Made by a program: the position numbers and the translations under genes. The notes beneath the pieces are model-generated. The model worked only from the letters and a program-made list of their open reading frames with translations. It made no database searches and was not told where the DNA came from. Shown here one piece after another: positions 8,931 to 17,867 of a stretch of DNA of 64,000 bases; position 1 is the first letter of the stretch, and the number at the start of each line of letters is the position of its first letter. Source of the stretch: Solihabitans fulvus (lineage in GTDB: Bacteria > Actinomycetota > Actinomycetes > Mycobacteriales > Pseudonocardiaceae); the NCBI RefSeq assembly GCF_008386585.1, contig NZ_VUOB01000064.1, forward strand, positions 80,339 through 144,338. The letters are read 5' to 3'.

Positions 8931-9773
8931 GTGGCGCGACAGCAGGGGCGGGACTGGGCGAGGTACTGGCGCTCGGCCGACCGGCCGTTGGAGGCCATGC
9001 ACGCCCACTTCGCCGAGCACGCCTATCACCGGCACAGCCACGAGACGTACTCGTTCGGCGTCACCGAGCGGGGTGCGCAGGCGTTCACCTGCCGGGGCGC
9101 GGCGCACACCAGCGCGGCCGGCATGGTGATGGCGTTCAACCCGGACGAGCCGCACGACGGCCACGCCGACAGCGAACTCGGCTTCACCTACCGGATCGTG
9201 CACATCGGTCCCGAGCTGATCACGGGCCTGCTCGCCGAGCGGGTGCCCGGCCGGGCGGGGCTGCCGTTGTTTCGGGAGCCGGTGGTCTTCGACCCGGTGC
9301 TCGCCGACGCGTTGCGCGCCCTGCACGACGGGCTGGCCACGGGCGGCAGACTGCGCCAGGACGAGCTGCTCGCAGACACGGTCGCCGCGCTGGTCCGCAG
9401 GGCCGCCACCGGGCCGGCCGGGGCACTGGCGGCCGCGCCGACGACCGGTCGGGCGGCGGTGCGCGCCGCGGACCTGGTGCGCGACCTGCTCGACGCGGCG
9501 TTCGCGGAGGATCTCGGCGCCGACGACCTGGCCGGCGCGACCGGGCTCAGCCGGTACGCGGTGTACCGGGCGTTCCGCGCGGTGCACGGCATGTCCCCGA
9601 GCGACTACCAGCGCCAGGCGCGGCTGCGCGCGGCCAGAGGGCTGCTGGCCGCCGGTCGCGGTGTCGCGGAGGTCGCCGCCGAGGTCGGGTTCGCCGACCA
9701 GGCGCACCTGACCCGGTGGTTCGGCCGGTACTACGGGATCACGCCGGGCGCCTACCGCAGGTCGGCTGTGTAG
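8931..9773 (+). CDS. AraC-family transcriptional regulator
   Basis: About 280 aa. Residues 1-150 form a cupin-like sensing domain (HYRHSH-type histidines; motif HSHETYSFGVTERG). Residues 180-275 hold two AraC helix-turn-helix motifs, ending in GFADQAHLTRWFGRYYGITPGAYRR. Start is uncertain: GTG 8931 is preferred, and an in-frame ATG at 8913 would add six residues. It is divergent from DUF2000-EamA and is their likely regulator. It converges on a TetR gene, with a hairpin between them. Confidence 0.9.
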   Translation: MARQQGRDWARYWRSADRPLEAMHAHFAEHAYHRHSHETYSFGVTERGAQAFTCRGAAHTSAAGMVMAFNPDEPHDGHADSELGFTYRIVHIGPELITGLLAERVPGRAGLPLFREPVVFDPVLADALRALHDGLATGGRLRQDELLADTVAALVRRAATGPAGALAAAPTTGRAAVRAADLVRDLLDAAFAEDLGADDLAGATGLSRYAVYRAFRAVHGMSPSDYQRQARLRAARGLLAAGRGVAEVAAEVGFADQAHLTRWFGRYYGITPGAYRRSAV

Positions 9774-9835
9774 GACGTGTCCCGGGGATCTCTTTCCTGC
9801 TGAGCGGGGCCCAGCCGCCGCCTCGCCGCGTTGCG

Positions 9836-9865
9836 CCCACGCGCCCTAGCCGGCTACCGCGTGGG
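9836..9865. terminator. Hairpin between convergent araC-type and tetR-type genes
   Basis: CCCACGCG at 9836-9843 pairs perfectly with CGCGTGGG at 9858-9865 across a 14-nt loop, and flanking GCGC/GCGC bases can extend the stem. It overlaps the stop of the leftward TetR gene. No T-run is present, which is usual for actinobacterial terminators. Confidence 0.45.
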
Positions 9866-10423
9866 TGCGCCGGCCGCCTCGTAGCCCGCGATGAACCGTT
9901 CCATGGCCAGGTCGACGCCGTCGCGGTCGCCGGTGGCCAGCAGGTCCAGCAGCAGGCCGCGGGTCACGGCGAGGATCAGCCTGCCGTTGGACCTGGCGAG
10001 TTCGGGCGGCAGGCCGCGTCGGACGCCGGACTCCACCAGCGGCTCCAGCCAGGCGTCCACGACGCTCTCCAGCAGCGGGCCGGTGCCGGGGTAGCCCTGG
10101 AGCGCCTGGCCGTAGAGCTCGAAGAACAGCCGCTCGTGCGGCCACTGCGCCGGATCGGACAGCCGCTGCCAGCAGCGCCGGATCAGGTCTCCCGGAGTGC
10201 GTTCGCCGTCGAGGTGCAGCGCGACGACGGCGGCGCGTTCCCGGCGTTCCATCGCGCGGATGACCTCGACCAGCAGGCCCTCCTTCGAGCCGAAGTGGTA
10301 GATGAGCATGCGGTGGCTGGTGCCGATCGCGGTGGCCAGCCTGCGCAGGCTGAGGTCGCCGACGCCGTTGGCCGCGACGTAGTCGCCCGCGGCCTCCAGC
10401 AGCCTCGCCTTGGAATCCGTCAT
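9854..10423 (-). CDS. TetR-family transcriptional regulator
   Basis: A 189-aa regulator with a classic N-terminal TetR helix-turn-helix (residues 5-52; LSLRRLATAIGTSHRMLIYHFGSKEGL) and an all-helical ligand domain. The effector is unknown. It lies downstream of a HutD gene on the same strand with a 51-bp gap, and could share its transcript. Confidence 0.9.
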   Translation of the reverse strand: MTDSKARLLEAAGDYVAANGVGDLSLRRLATAIGTSHRMLIYHFGSKEGLLVEVIRAMERRERAAVVALHLDGERTPGDLIRRCWQRLSDPAQWPHERLFFELYGQALQGYPGTGPLLESVVDAWLEPLVESGVRRGLPPELARSNGRLILAVTRGLLLDLLATGDRDGVDLAMERFIAGYEAAGAPTR

Positions 10424-10474
10424 GCCCCGCCGTCCCCGTGCCCGCGCGATCCGTGTTCCACATGGTACGTCCGG

Positions 10475-11047
10475 CTACGCCGGCAGCCCGATGACCGCGA
10501 CGACCGCGGTCGCCCGGTCGCAGCGCAGCACCGCGGCGGGCTCGGCGCGCAGCAGCAGCGCGTCCAGCGGTCCGAGCGAGTGCCGCGCGCTGCCAAGGAC
10601 GTCGACGCTGCCCTCGAACACGACGACGGCGGCCGACTCGGCGGCGGGCAGGTCGACCGGTCCGGTCACGCGCAGGATCTCGACAGTGGCCGGGCCGTCG
10701 GCGGCGCGGGTCATGACGTTGAAGTCCACGACGGGGCCGTCGAGCAGCCGGCAGCTGGTGGCGCTGCCGCCGGAGAACACGAAGGGCCGGTACGGCCGGT
10801 CGATCCGGTGTGTGGCGCCGTCGACGGTCAGCTCCATGCCGGCGCCCTCGAGCAGGGTGATCACGCGGTGATAGCCGGGGAACGCGGAGAAGTCGCCGTC
10901 GCGGGCCACGTCGGCGACGCTGATCCGCCACGCGAAGTCGGTGAGCTCGCCTGCTCTCGGGTGCGCCGCGACTTCCCTGGTGACGCCGCCGTGGTTCTTC
11001 CAGGGCGCCGGCGTGCGCCCGGCCGCCGGGAGCAGGGTCATGGCCAT
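10475..11047 (-). CDS. HutD family protein
   Basis: A 190-aa bicupin protein with the HutD signature near the N-terminus (PWKNHGGVTREVA), the segment FAWRISVADVARDGDFSAFPGYHR and the VVDFNVMTR strand. HutD is linked to histidine utilisation in other bacteria, where it is thought to limit pathway flux, but no hut genes are near here. A GGAG site precedes the ATG at 11047. An alternative ATG lies two codons in. Confidence 0.85.
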   Translation of the reverse strand: MAMTLLPAAGRTPAPWKNHGGVTREVAAHPRAGELTDFAWRISVADVARDGDFSAFPGYHRVITLLEGAGMELTVDGATHRIDRPYRPFVFSGGSATSCRLLDGPVVDFNVMTRAADGPATVEILRVTGPVDLPAAESAAVVVFEGSVDVLGSARHSLGPLDALLLRAEPAAVLRCDRATAVVAVIGLPA

Positions 11048-11106
11048 CGCGCGAGGCTCCGTTCCGCCGGGGTGTGGATCACCGACGCTACCCGGGCCGG
11101 GCGCGG

Positions 11107-11868
11107 TCAGGCCGGCTTGCGCGCCTCGATCAGGAAGCGCGTGGTGTGCGCGAGGAACGGGCCGTCCCGCCGGATCTGCTCGTGCAGCTCCCTGAGCCGG
11201 TCGCGGTGCCGGTCGACAGTGAAGCCGGGCACCATCCAGATCACCTTCCGCAGGAAGTAGACCACCGCGCCGATGTCGAAGAACTCCGTGCGCAGCGACT
11301 CGAGGCGCAGGTCCAGCACGGTCAGGCCGGCAGCCTCGGCCGCCCGGCGCGCGTCGTCGGGGTGCCGACCGCGGCGGACCTCGGCCGGCTGGGGACCGAG
11401 GAAGTACTCGACCAGCTCTAAGACGCTGGCCGGACCGACCTGCTGGGATAGGTAGGTGCCGCCCGGCCGGAGGACCCTGGCGATCTCCGTCCACCACACG
11501 GTCACCGGGTGGCGGCTGACCACGAGGTCGAAGGCGGCGTCGGCGAAGGGCAGCGGCGGCTCGTCCTGGTCGGCGACGACCGCGACCCCGCGCGGGTGCA
11601 GCAGCGCGGTCGCCTTGGCGAGGTTGGGCGGCCACGACTCGGTGGCCACGGTCAGGGCGGGCAGCGCGGGGATGCCCGCGAGGACCTCGCCGCCGCCGGT
11701 CTGGATGTCCAGCGCGGCCGACGCTCGGGCCATCCGCTCGCCCATCGCGCGCTGGTAGCCCCAGGACGGGCGCTGCTCGGTGGCGCGACCGTCCAGCCAG
11801 GAGAAGTCCCAGCCGTCGACGGAGACCGCCTCGGCCTCGGCCACCAGGTCCTCGAATGTCCGCGACAT
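11107..11868 (-). CDS. Class I SAM-dependent methyltransferase
   Basis: A 253-aa Rossmann-type methyltransferase. The SAM-site loop is LDIQTGGGEVLAG near residues 53-65. The family strands LPFADAAFDLVVSRHPV and the ARVLRPGGTYLSQQVG motif follow. The substrate is unknown. It lies between HutD (59-bp gap) and a GNAT gene (54-bp gap) on the same strand, so the four leftward genes from 12.4 to 9.9 kb may be cotranscribed. Confidence 0.9.
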   Translation of the reverse strand: MSRTFEDLVAEAEAVSVDGWDFSWLDGRATEQRPSWGYQRAMGERMARASAALDIQTGGGEVLAGIPALPALTVATESWPPNLAKATALLHPRGVAVVADQDEPPLPFADAAFDLVVSRHPVTVWWTEIARVLRPGGTYLSQQVGPASVLELVEYFLGPQPAEVRRGRHPDDARRAAEAAGLTVLDLRLESLRTEFFDIGAVVYFLRKVIWMVPGFTVDRHRDRLRELHEQIRRDGPFLAHTTRFLIEARKPA

Positions 11869-11922
11869 GGGGTGATCTTCGGGCCGTCGTCGCGGCCGCG
11901 CCACCGCATTCCCGACGCGGGC

Positions 11923-12417
11923 CTACAGCGCGCGCTGCATGAGGATCGTGTCCAGCCACTGGCCGTGCTTGTGTCCGACGCCGACGAGCCTGCCGGCGTC
12001 GGTGAAGCCGTGCCGCCGGTGCAGCGCGAGGGAGGCCGAGGCCGCGGGCCCGTCGGCGACGACCGCGATGATCTGCCGGACGTCCCGCTCGACGCAGCCC
12101 TCCACCAGGCGTCGCAGCAGCGCGCCGCCGAGCCCCTGGCCGGTGGCGGTCGCGGCCAGGTAGATGGAGTTCTCGACGGTGTGCCGGTAGGCGGGTCTTG
12201 GCCGGTAGGTGCCGCAGTAGGCGTAGCCGGCGACCCGGCCGTCCAGCTCGCCGACCAGGAACGGCAGGCCGAGCGACCCGACGGTGTCGAAGCGGGCGCG
12301 CCAATCGGCCTCGGTCGGCGGCACCTCCTCGAAGGTCGCGGTGCTGGTCAGCACGTAGTGCGCGTAGATCTCCGCGACGGCGGGCAGGTCCGCCGGCCGC
12401 GCGTCCCGAATGAGCAT
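11923..12417 (-). CDS. GNAT N-acetyltransferase, phosphinothricin-acetyltransferase-like
   Basis: A 164-aa acetyltransferase closely following the Pat/MddA pattern: IRDARPADLPAVAEIYAHYV at the N-terminus, TATFEEVPP, GYAYCGTYRPRPAYRHTVE, acetyl-CoA loop GQGLGGALL, and the C-terminal HGF..AGRLVGVGHKHGQWLD block. Family members acetylate phosphinothricin, methionine sulfone or similar amino acids. The start is set by GGAGGTGGGG 4 bp before the ATG at 12417. Confidence 0.9.
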   Translation of the reverse strand: MLIRDARPADLPAVAEIYAHYVLTSTATFEEVPPTEADWRARFDTVGSLGLPFLVGELDGRVAGYAYCGTYRPRPAYRHTVENSIYLAATATGQGLGGALLRRLVEGCVERDVRQIIAVVADGPAASASLALHRRHGFTDAGRLVGVGHKHGQWLDTILMQRAL

Positions 12418-12543
12418 TGCCCCACCTCCGTCGACATTGGTCGTGTGATCATGCCGCGCGCTGGGCGCGCCGAGAGGCGGAAGTGGCGTACGTCCCTTCG
12501 GTCTCTCAGCGCGCGGCGGCCGGACCACTGTGGGTCCAGTGGG

Positions 12544-14034
12544 TTACCGCGCCGGCTGGCCGAACCAGCGGGCCAGCGCGCGGTCGAGGCCGTCGGCGAC
12601 GTCGTCGCCCGCCCAGCACACGTGGCCGTCGGGCCGCACCAGCACCGCGCTCGCGTCGACGCCGGGCACCGGCTCGGCCGGCACGACGCCCACCCGCCCG
12701 CCCAGCTGGGCGCTCGCGGCCGGGCCGATGCCGGCCCCGAGGTCGAGCAGCACTCCCCCGCCGTGGCCGGCGAGCCGGCTGAACCGGGTCGGGCCGGCGT
12801 CGGTGACCAGGTCGACGTCGGGCATGCGGCGCCCGAGCAGCTCGTGGGCGGGCGCGTCGGGCATGTCGTAGCGCAGGTCGAGCGCGGACATCATGCCCGA
12901 GATGTACCGGTTGCCGTCGGGTGTCGTGACCAGCTCGGTGACGACCTCGCGCAGGGCGGCGACCTCCGTTCCCTCGCCGATTCCCATGAACACGCTCTGC
13001 GCGGCCGCGTTGCGCAGCACGCGCGCGCCGACCGGGTGCCGCTCGTCGTGGTAGGTGTCGAGCAGGCCGTCCGACGCCCACCCTCGCAGCTGCGCGGCGA
13101 GCTTCCAGCCGAGGTTGAACGCGTCCTGGAGGCCGAGGTTCACGCCCTGTCCGCCGGCCGGCAGGTGGATGTGCGCCGCGTCCCCGGCCAGCAGCACCCG
13201 GTCGGACCGGTAGCGCTCGACCTGCCTGTTGGCGTCGCTGAACCGGGAGGCGTGTCGGATCCGCGCCAGCGTGGTCTCCGGCCCGTAGACGGTGTGCAGG
13301 GCGGCCTGCACCTCGGCGTCGGTGACGGGCGCGTGCCGGTCGCGCCGCTCGGCGTTGCCGAAGATCATCCGATACGCCCCGTCGCCGAGCGGGTGCAGCA
13401 GCGTCCAGTAGCCGCCGCCCCGGCGCATGTAGTCGCCGAAGAACCGCTGGCCGGTCGGCACGAGGTCGGACGTCGCGGCGAACTCGATGTCCGCCGCGAC
13501 CGCCGACATGGTGCCGGCCTTTCCAGGGAAGGCGAAGCCGGCGAGCTTGCGCACCGAGCTGTGCGCGCCGTCGCAGCCGACCAGGTACCGGCCGCGCAGC
13601 CGCGACTCGCCGTCCGGTCCCCGCGTGCCGGCGGTGACCCCGTCGTCGTCCTGGGTGAGGTCCACGAGTTCGTGGCCGCGCAGCACTGGCACACCCAGTT
13701 CGGCGAGGCGGTCGGCGAGCAGCCGCTCCAGCGCGACCTGCGGCAGCGTCACCGGGTTGGGGTGGCGGGTCTGCCACGGGGTGTTGTCCAGCGCAACGGG
13801 CAGCCCGGCGAAGTGGCCGCCGGGGCGGGATCGGTCGGCCTCCGACAGGTGGTCGAGCAGGCCGCGCAGGTCGAGCACCTCAGCGGAGCGCGGCTGGAGC
13901 GAGCCGGCCTTGGACTGTCCGGTCGGTTCGGCGAGCCGGTCGAGCACGACGGTGTCGATGCCGGCGAGCCCCAGCTCGGCGGCGAGCATCAGGCCGGTCG
14001 GACCGGCGCCGACGACGATGACCTCGGTGTTCAT
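12544..14034 (-). CDS. FAD-dependent aromatic monooxygenase (group A, Rox/TetX-like)
   Basis: A 496-aa flavoprotein hydroxylase with the FAD-binding GAGPTGL motif at residues 9-15, the LVGCDGAHSSVRKLAG (DG) motif and the LLAGDAAHIHLPAGGQGVNLGLQDA (GD) motif. A thioredoxin-like C-terminal domain follows. Relatives hydroxylate aromatic polyketides or inactivate rifampicin or tetracycline; which applies here is unknown. It is divergent from a TetR gene across 91 bp, the usual drug-inducible arrangement. On its own strand a TATACT -10-like element lies in the spacer. Confidence 0.92.
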   Translation of the reverse strand: MNTEVIVVGAGPTGLMLAAELGLAGIDTVVLDRLAEPTGQSKAGSLQPRSAEVLDLRGLLDHLSEADRSRPGGHFAGLPVALDNTPWQTRHPNPVTLPQVALERLLADRLAELGVPVLRGHELVDLTQDDDGVTAGTRGPDGESRLRGRYLVGCDGAHSSVRKLAGFAFPGKAGTMSAVAADIEFAATSDLVPTGQRFFGDYMRRGGGYWTLLHPLGDGAYRMIFGNAERRDRHAPVTDAEVQAALHTVYGPETTLARIRHASRFSDANRQVERYRSDRVLLAGDAAHIHLPAGGQGVNLGLQDAFNLGWKLAAQLRGWASDGLLDTYHDERHPVGARVLRNAAAQSVFMGIGEGTEVAALREVVTELVTTPDGNRYISGMMSALDLRYDMPDAPAHELLGRRMPDVDLVTDAGPTRFSRLAGHGGGVLLDLGAGIGPAASAQLGGRVGVVPAEPVPGVDASAVLVRPDGHVCWAGDDVADGLDRALARWFGQPAR

Positions 14035-14113
14035 GGCACTGCCCCTTCGCTAGATCTGCATCCAGGCGAGAAGTATACCCAGTGCAGTTATCGCCCGAGT
14101 GCGTGATCCCGGT

Positions 14114-14119
14114 TACGAT
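14114..14119 (+). promoter_or_regulatory. Candidate -10 element for a leaderless tetR message
   Basis: TACGAT ends 6 bp before the GTG at 14126. That is the expected distance from a -10 box to the transcription start, so the message may begin at the start codon. No good -35 is visible. Confidence 0.3.
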
Positions 14120-14125
14120 GGGGCG

Positions 14126-14764
14126 GTGTTGTCCTCGGATGAGCAGTTGGGACTGCGCGAGCGCAAGAAGCTGCGCACGCGCCAGGCGATCTCGGACGCG
14201 GCGGTCACGCTGTTCCTCGCCGCAGGCTTCGACCACGTGTCGGTCGCCGAGGTCGCCGAGGCGGCGGAGGTGTCGCGGCGCACGCTGTTCGCGTACTTCC
14301 CCACCAAGGAGGACCTGGTGCTGCACCGGTTCGCCGACCACGAGGACGAGCCGGCCAGGGTCGTGCGCGCCAGGCCCGACGGCCAGCCGCCGCTGGACGC
14401 GCTGCACGAGCACCTGCTCGACCGACTCGCGCACCGCGACGCCAACACCGGCCTCAGCGACGACCCCGAGGTGATGGCGTTCCACCGGCTGCTCACCGAC
14501 ACGCCCAGCCTCGGCGCGCGCCTGCTGGAGTACCTGGACCGCGGCGTGCGCACGCTCGCCGACGCGCTCGCCGGCAGCGGCGACGACCTCACCACGCGGT
14601 TGGCCGCCGTCCAGGTGATCAGCGTCCAGCGCGTGCTGGCCGAGGACAACGTGCGGGCCATCACCGGGGGCGCGACCGCCGACGACCGCTACCCCGTGGC
14701 GGTCGCGGCCGCCGACCATGCCTACGACCTACTGCGCGCCGGCCTGGCCGAGCACCTTCGGTGA
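14126..14764 (+). CDS. TetR-family transcriptional regulator
   Basis: A 212-aa regulator with an N-terminal TetR DNA-binding domain (RKKLRTRQAISDAAVTLFLAAG...VSRRTLFAYFPTKEDL) and a MftR-like C-terminal helical region. It probably represses the divergent FAD monooxygenase. GTG 14126 is preferred because conserved sequence begins just after it; an ATG-less extension to 14099 would add nine residues. Confidence 0.9.
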   Translation: MLSSDEQLGLRERKKLRTRQAISDAAVTLFLAAGFDHVSVAEVAEAAEVSRRTLFAYFPTKEDLVLHRFADHEDEPARVVRARPDGQPPLDALHEHLLDRLAHRDANTGLSDDPEVMAFHRLLTDTPSLGARLLEYLDRGVRTLADALAGSGDDLTTRLAAVQVISVQRVLAEDNVRAITGGATADDRYPVAVAAADHAYDLLRAGLAEHLR

Positions 14765-14834
14765 GGCCGCCAGTGCCAGGGTGCGGCTGAGATCAGCCAG
14801 CCGGCCCGGCCGACGCGCGCCGGCCGAGCCGGTC

Positions 14835-16220
14835 TCACGCGCGCGGCGGCGACGTGAAGCCGCCAACGACCTCGCCGGCGAGTTCGGCGAAGGTGATCGC
14901 GGTGTCGTCCTCGAAGAGCGGGCCGACGATCTGCGCGCCGACCGGCAGGCCGCCCCTGGTCAGCCCGATCGGCGCGCTGACCGCCGGCAGTCCTGGCAGC
15001 GACGCGTGCGACACCCAGAAACCCAGTTCGTGGTAGGGACGCTCGCCCTCGGGGGTGGCGATGGCGCGCTCCGCGAACGGCCTCGTGTCGTGCGGGAACG
15101 CCGGGGTGAAGCTCGTGGGGCACAGGAACACGTCGACGTCGTCGAAGTACTCGGTCCACGCGGCGCGGGTGGCCAGCCGCCGACGCTCCTGCTCGACGAC
15201 CTCGGCGAGCGTCGCGAAGCCCGCGTCGCCCTCGTGGAAGGCGAAGAACAACCCGAGCTGGAAGGCGAAGGACTCGGCGGCGCGCACGGGATCGACGCCT
15301 GAGGGCCAGCCGGGCACGATCCTGGCGCCCGCCGCGGCGAGCGCGTCGACCGCGTCGGACAGGACCGCGCCGACCTCGCTCGAGACCGGGGCGTGCGGAT
15401 GGTCGGTCACGACGCCGACGCGGAAGTCCGCCAGCCTGGTGTGCCGGGGCGCGGGCAGCGTCCAGGAGTGCGCCTTCGCGACGGGCCCCTCCGGGCCGGC
15501 GGTCACCCGCAGCGCGGTGCGCAGGTCGCCTGCCGTGCGCGCCAGCGGGCCTGCGGAGGACAGGCGCGTCAGCTCGCTCGGCTCGGCCGGCGGTCCCGGC
15601 GGCTGGAAGCCGCGCAGCGGCACGATGCCGACGCTGGGTTTGAGGCCGTACACGCCGCAGAAGCTCGCCGGGATGCGGATCGAGCCAGCCAGGTCCGATC
15701 CGTACTCCAGGAACGTCATGCCGGCCGCCAGCGCCGCCGCGCCGCCGCCGGTCGAGCCGCCCGGCGACCGCTCGAGGTCCCACGGGTTGTTGGTCCGGCC
15801 GTACACGTCGTTGGCCGTCTGGCCGGAGTCGCCGAGCATCAGGGGCACGTTGGTCCGGCCCAGGATGATCGCGCCCGCGTCGCGCAGCCTGCGCACGACG
15901 GTGGCGTCCCAGTCGCCGACGTGGTCGCGAAACGCGGGATTGCCCCAGGTGGCCGGCAGCCCGGCCACGGCGAAGCAGTCCTTGATCGTCATCGGCACGC
16001 CGTGCAGCGGCCCGAGGTCGGCGCCGCGCGCCACGGCCGCGTCGGCCCGCTCCGCCGCGCGCAGCGCGTCCTCGCGCCGGAGCTCAACGATCGCGTTCAG
16101 CGCCGGGTTCGTCGCGTCGATGTGGGCCAGCAGGAGCTCGGTCACCGCGCGCGAGGACACCACGCCGCCGCGGATCCCGGCCGCCAGCCCGGTCGCGGAC
16201 TGGAACACAGTCTCGGTCAT
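14835..16220 (-). CDS. Amidase (amidase-signature family)
   Basis: A 461-aa serine amidase with the complete Ser-cisSer-Lys triad: Lys80 (TIKD), Ser156 (GGSTGGGAA) and Ser180 (DLAGSIR). The substrate may be an aryl or aliphatic amide; it is not part of an obvious GatCAB locus. It converges with the TetR gene and stands alone on its strand. Confidence 0.93.
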   Translation of the reverse strand: MTETVFQSATGLAAGIRGGVVSSRAVTELLLAHIDATNPALNAIVELRREDALRAAERADAAVARGADLGPLHGVPMTIKDCFAVAGLPATWGNPAFRDHVGDWDATVVRRLRDAGAIILGRTNVPLMLGDSGQTANDVYGRTNNPWDLERSPGGSTGGGAAALAAGMTFLEYGSDLAGSIRIPASFCGVYGLKPSVGIVPLRGFQPPGPPAEPSELTRLSSAGPLARTAGDLRTALRVTAGPEGPVAKAHSWTLPAPRHTRLADFRVGVVTDHPHAPVSSEVGAVLSDAVDALAAAGARIVPGWPSGVDPVRAAESFAFQLGLFFAFHEGDAGFATLAEVVEQERRRLATRAAWTEYFDDVDVFLCPTSFTPAFPHDTRPFAERAIATPEGERPYHELGFWVSHASLPGLPAVSAPIGLTRGGLPVGAQIVGPLFEDDTAITFAELAGEVVGGFTSPPRA

Positions 16221-16557
16221 GCCCGCAGGTCTACGGCCTCACACCGTGTCAGGGTCAAACCGACACTCGGTGATCACCCGATGTGTGGCCTAGTTGCGGG
16301 CGACGATCCAGGTGAAGTTGGCGTTAGAGGCGACGGTCTACTAGCCCGATGCGGACCGGCACCGACCAGGCGATACCGTCCTCCGCAGCCCCCGCCTCGT
16401 TCCCGCACGCATCCGGCACTGACGCCTCGTTTCCGGCACGCACTGTGCCGAAAACGAGGCGCTTGTGCCAGGAGGTTGCGCTGTGCGACCTGCGGTTGTG
16501 CAGGTGCGTGCCGGTCAGCTCGCCGCAGCGCCGGAGCGGGACGACTGCGCCTCCTGG
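16221..16557. other. Gene-free spacer with a palindromic repeat
   Basis: These 337 bases between the amidase start and the hypothetical gene end hold no convincing reading frame. Their only clear content is the palindromic element at 16394-16469. Confidence 0.6.
16394..16469. repeat. Long palindromic intergenic element with a third partial copy
   Basis: GCCTCGTTTCCGGCAC (16424-16439) faces GTGCCGAAAACGAGGC (16445-16460), a 16-bp stem with one mismatch and a 5-nt loop. Outer arms GGCAC (16415-16419) and GTGCC (16465-16469) pair as well. A degenerate direct copy, GCCTCGTTCCCGCACG, lies at 16394-16409. The three-copy structure suggests a REP/MITE-like dispersed element more than a simple terminator. 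Confidence 0.7.
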
Positions 16558-17352
16558 CTAGGGCTGGGGGAACACCGCGTCGACCGCTGTCGCGTTGATG
16601 CCGTGCGATCGTCGCCACCAGCCTGCGGGGTAGCCGAGGTCCATGTGGCGGGCGGTCACGTCTTCGCGTTCGGCGAAGGGGACGAACCCGTTCAGGAACC
16701 CCGGGTGGGCGGGATCTTGGAGGATGTCGGCGATCGCGAGGATCTCCATGACGCCCAGGCGTTCGTCCTGATTGGACCGCATCGCGCGGAGGGCGCGTTC
16801 GCCGTTGGTCGCGGTGGCCTTGGGCGGCAGGTCGGCGAGGTCGGACAGGATCTGGCGGCGGATTCGTTGGTCCTCCGCGGTGGGTTCCGGCTGGTCCTCG
16901 TGGGCGAAGCGGTCGAGGGCGAACCAGACGAAGGCGGGTTCCAGGAACCGTGTGCCGCCCCACTTGTGGCGTTCGAAGTTGAAAATGCTCCGGTCCACCT
17001 CGCGGTCCGGCCAGGCGCCGCAGACCTGGCACCCGTAGTCACTGTGAAGATAGGTGTGGTCCGGCATCGATCGGGCGACCAGGAAGCTGCTCAGGACCGG
17101 GCGATGGCGTAGCGATCGCGTCGACAGGCTCGCCACGAAGGCGTCGGAGGCGGCGCGCAGTGTCGTCTGGTCCGCGGCGTCGCGCACCAGGGCGATCAGC
17201 TCATCGTGGCCGATGGCGAGGGGCGGGAACATGTAGCCGGCCTGCTCGGCGTAGGCGCGGTCTTCCGGCGGAGGCCGGTCCGCCGTCGGCTTCAGCCACC
17301 CTGTGGGACCCCAGTAGGCACTGTTCAAGATCCGCAGGGCGCGCTTGTCCAT
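16558..17352 (-). CDS. Hypothetical protein
   Basis: A 264-aa soluble protein I do not recognise. It has a CQVCG pair (residues ~115-119), which might bind metal if partnered elsewhere, and many aromatic residues (RILNSAYWGPTGWLK; FNFERHKWGGTRFLEPAFVWFALDRF). No signal peptide or membrane helix is seen. GGAGGATCA directly before ATG 17352 fixes the start. That start lies inside the 3' end of a GNAT remnant in another frame, so it was probably once the second gene of a GNAT operon. Confidence 0.75.
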   Translation of the reverse strand: MDKRALRILNSAYWGPTGWLKPTADRPPPEDRAYAEQAGYMFPPLAIGHDELIALVRDAADQTTLRAASDAFVASLSTRSLRHRPVLSSFLVARSMPDHTYLHSDYGCQVCGAWPDREVDRSIFNFERHKWGGTRFLEPAFVWFALDRFAHEDQPEPTAEDQRIRRQILSDLADLPPKATATNGERALRAMRSNQDERLGVMEILAIADILQDPAHPGFLNGFVPFAEREDVTARHMDLGYPAGWWRRSHGINATAVDAVFPQP

Positions 17353-17522
17353 TGATCCTCCGCAGTCAGTTCGGTGTCCAGGATGCTGAACATCTCCGAG
17401 TCGGGCCACCCGTCCCGCAACAGCATGTGATGCCGCAGCCGGCCCTCATACGTCATCCCGAGCTTCCGCAGCACCGCGACCGACGCCTCGTTCCGTGGAT
17501 CGCAGGTCGCCGAGATTCCGAC
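17325..17522 (-). pseudogene. GNAT acetyltransferase C-terminal remnant
   Basis: In one minus-strand frame the sequence reads GISATCDPRNEASVAVLRK followed by LGMTYEGRLRHHMLLRDGW and PDSEMFSIL, the C-terminal half of a RimJ/RimL-type acetyltransferase. It ends at a TGA at 17325-17327, 28 bp inside the next gene. No start or N-terminal half exists upstream; homology stops near 17522. Confidence 0.6.
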
Positions 17523-17851
17523 AGGTCGCCGGCGAAGGCGGCCGGGGTGCTGTCGGCGGCCTTCACCCGGGCCTGGAACAGCTCTTTGAGATCGACGTGC
17601 TGATGGGTCAGGTGCCAGCGCGGAACCCCGGCCTCCACGGCCAACTGCGACACGTTTCCGACGGAAACGACGACGCCAGCAGCGCGGGCACGACCCAGAG
17701 GAACCGGAGATCGCGGCGGCAGGAAACGCGAGCAGAGCAGAGCTGAGCTGCGGTTACGACGGCGGCACCGTGCTGCACGGGGTGAACAAACTCCGCCGCG
17801 ACCAGCCGACGCCACTCCCGTTCCATGACTCGAGGTCATCGCTGTCGGCAA
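17523..17851 (-). pseudogene. Remnant of a small HTH-type protein gene
   Basis: A minus-strand frame contains NVSQLAVEAGVPRWHLTHQH, followed by a VDLKELFQARV helix, resembling the N-terminal helix-turn-helix of small proteins often found beside actinobacterial transposases or recombinases. The rest of the frame is low-quality sequence, and it runs out where the GNAT remnant begins. I read it as a broken gene; the family assignment is tentative. Confidence 0.35.
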
Positions 17852-17867
17852 AGCGGCGGGCCGGATC

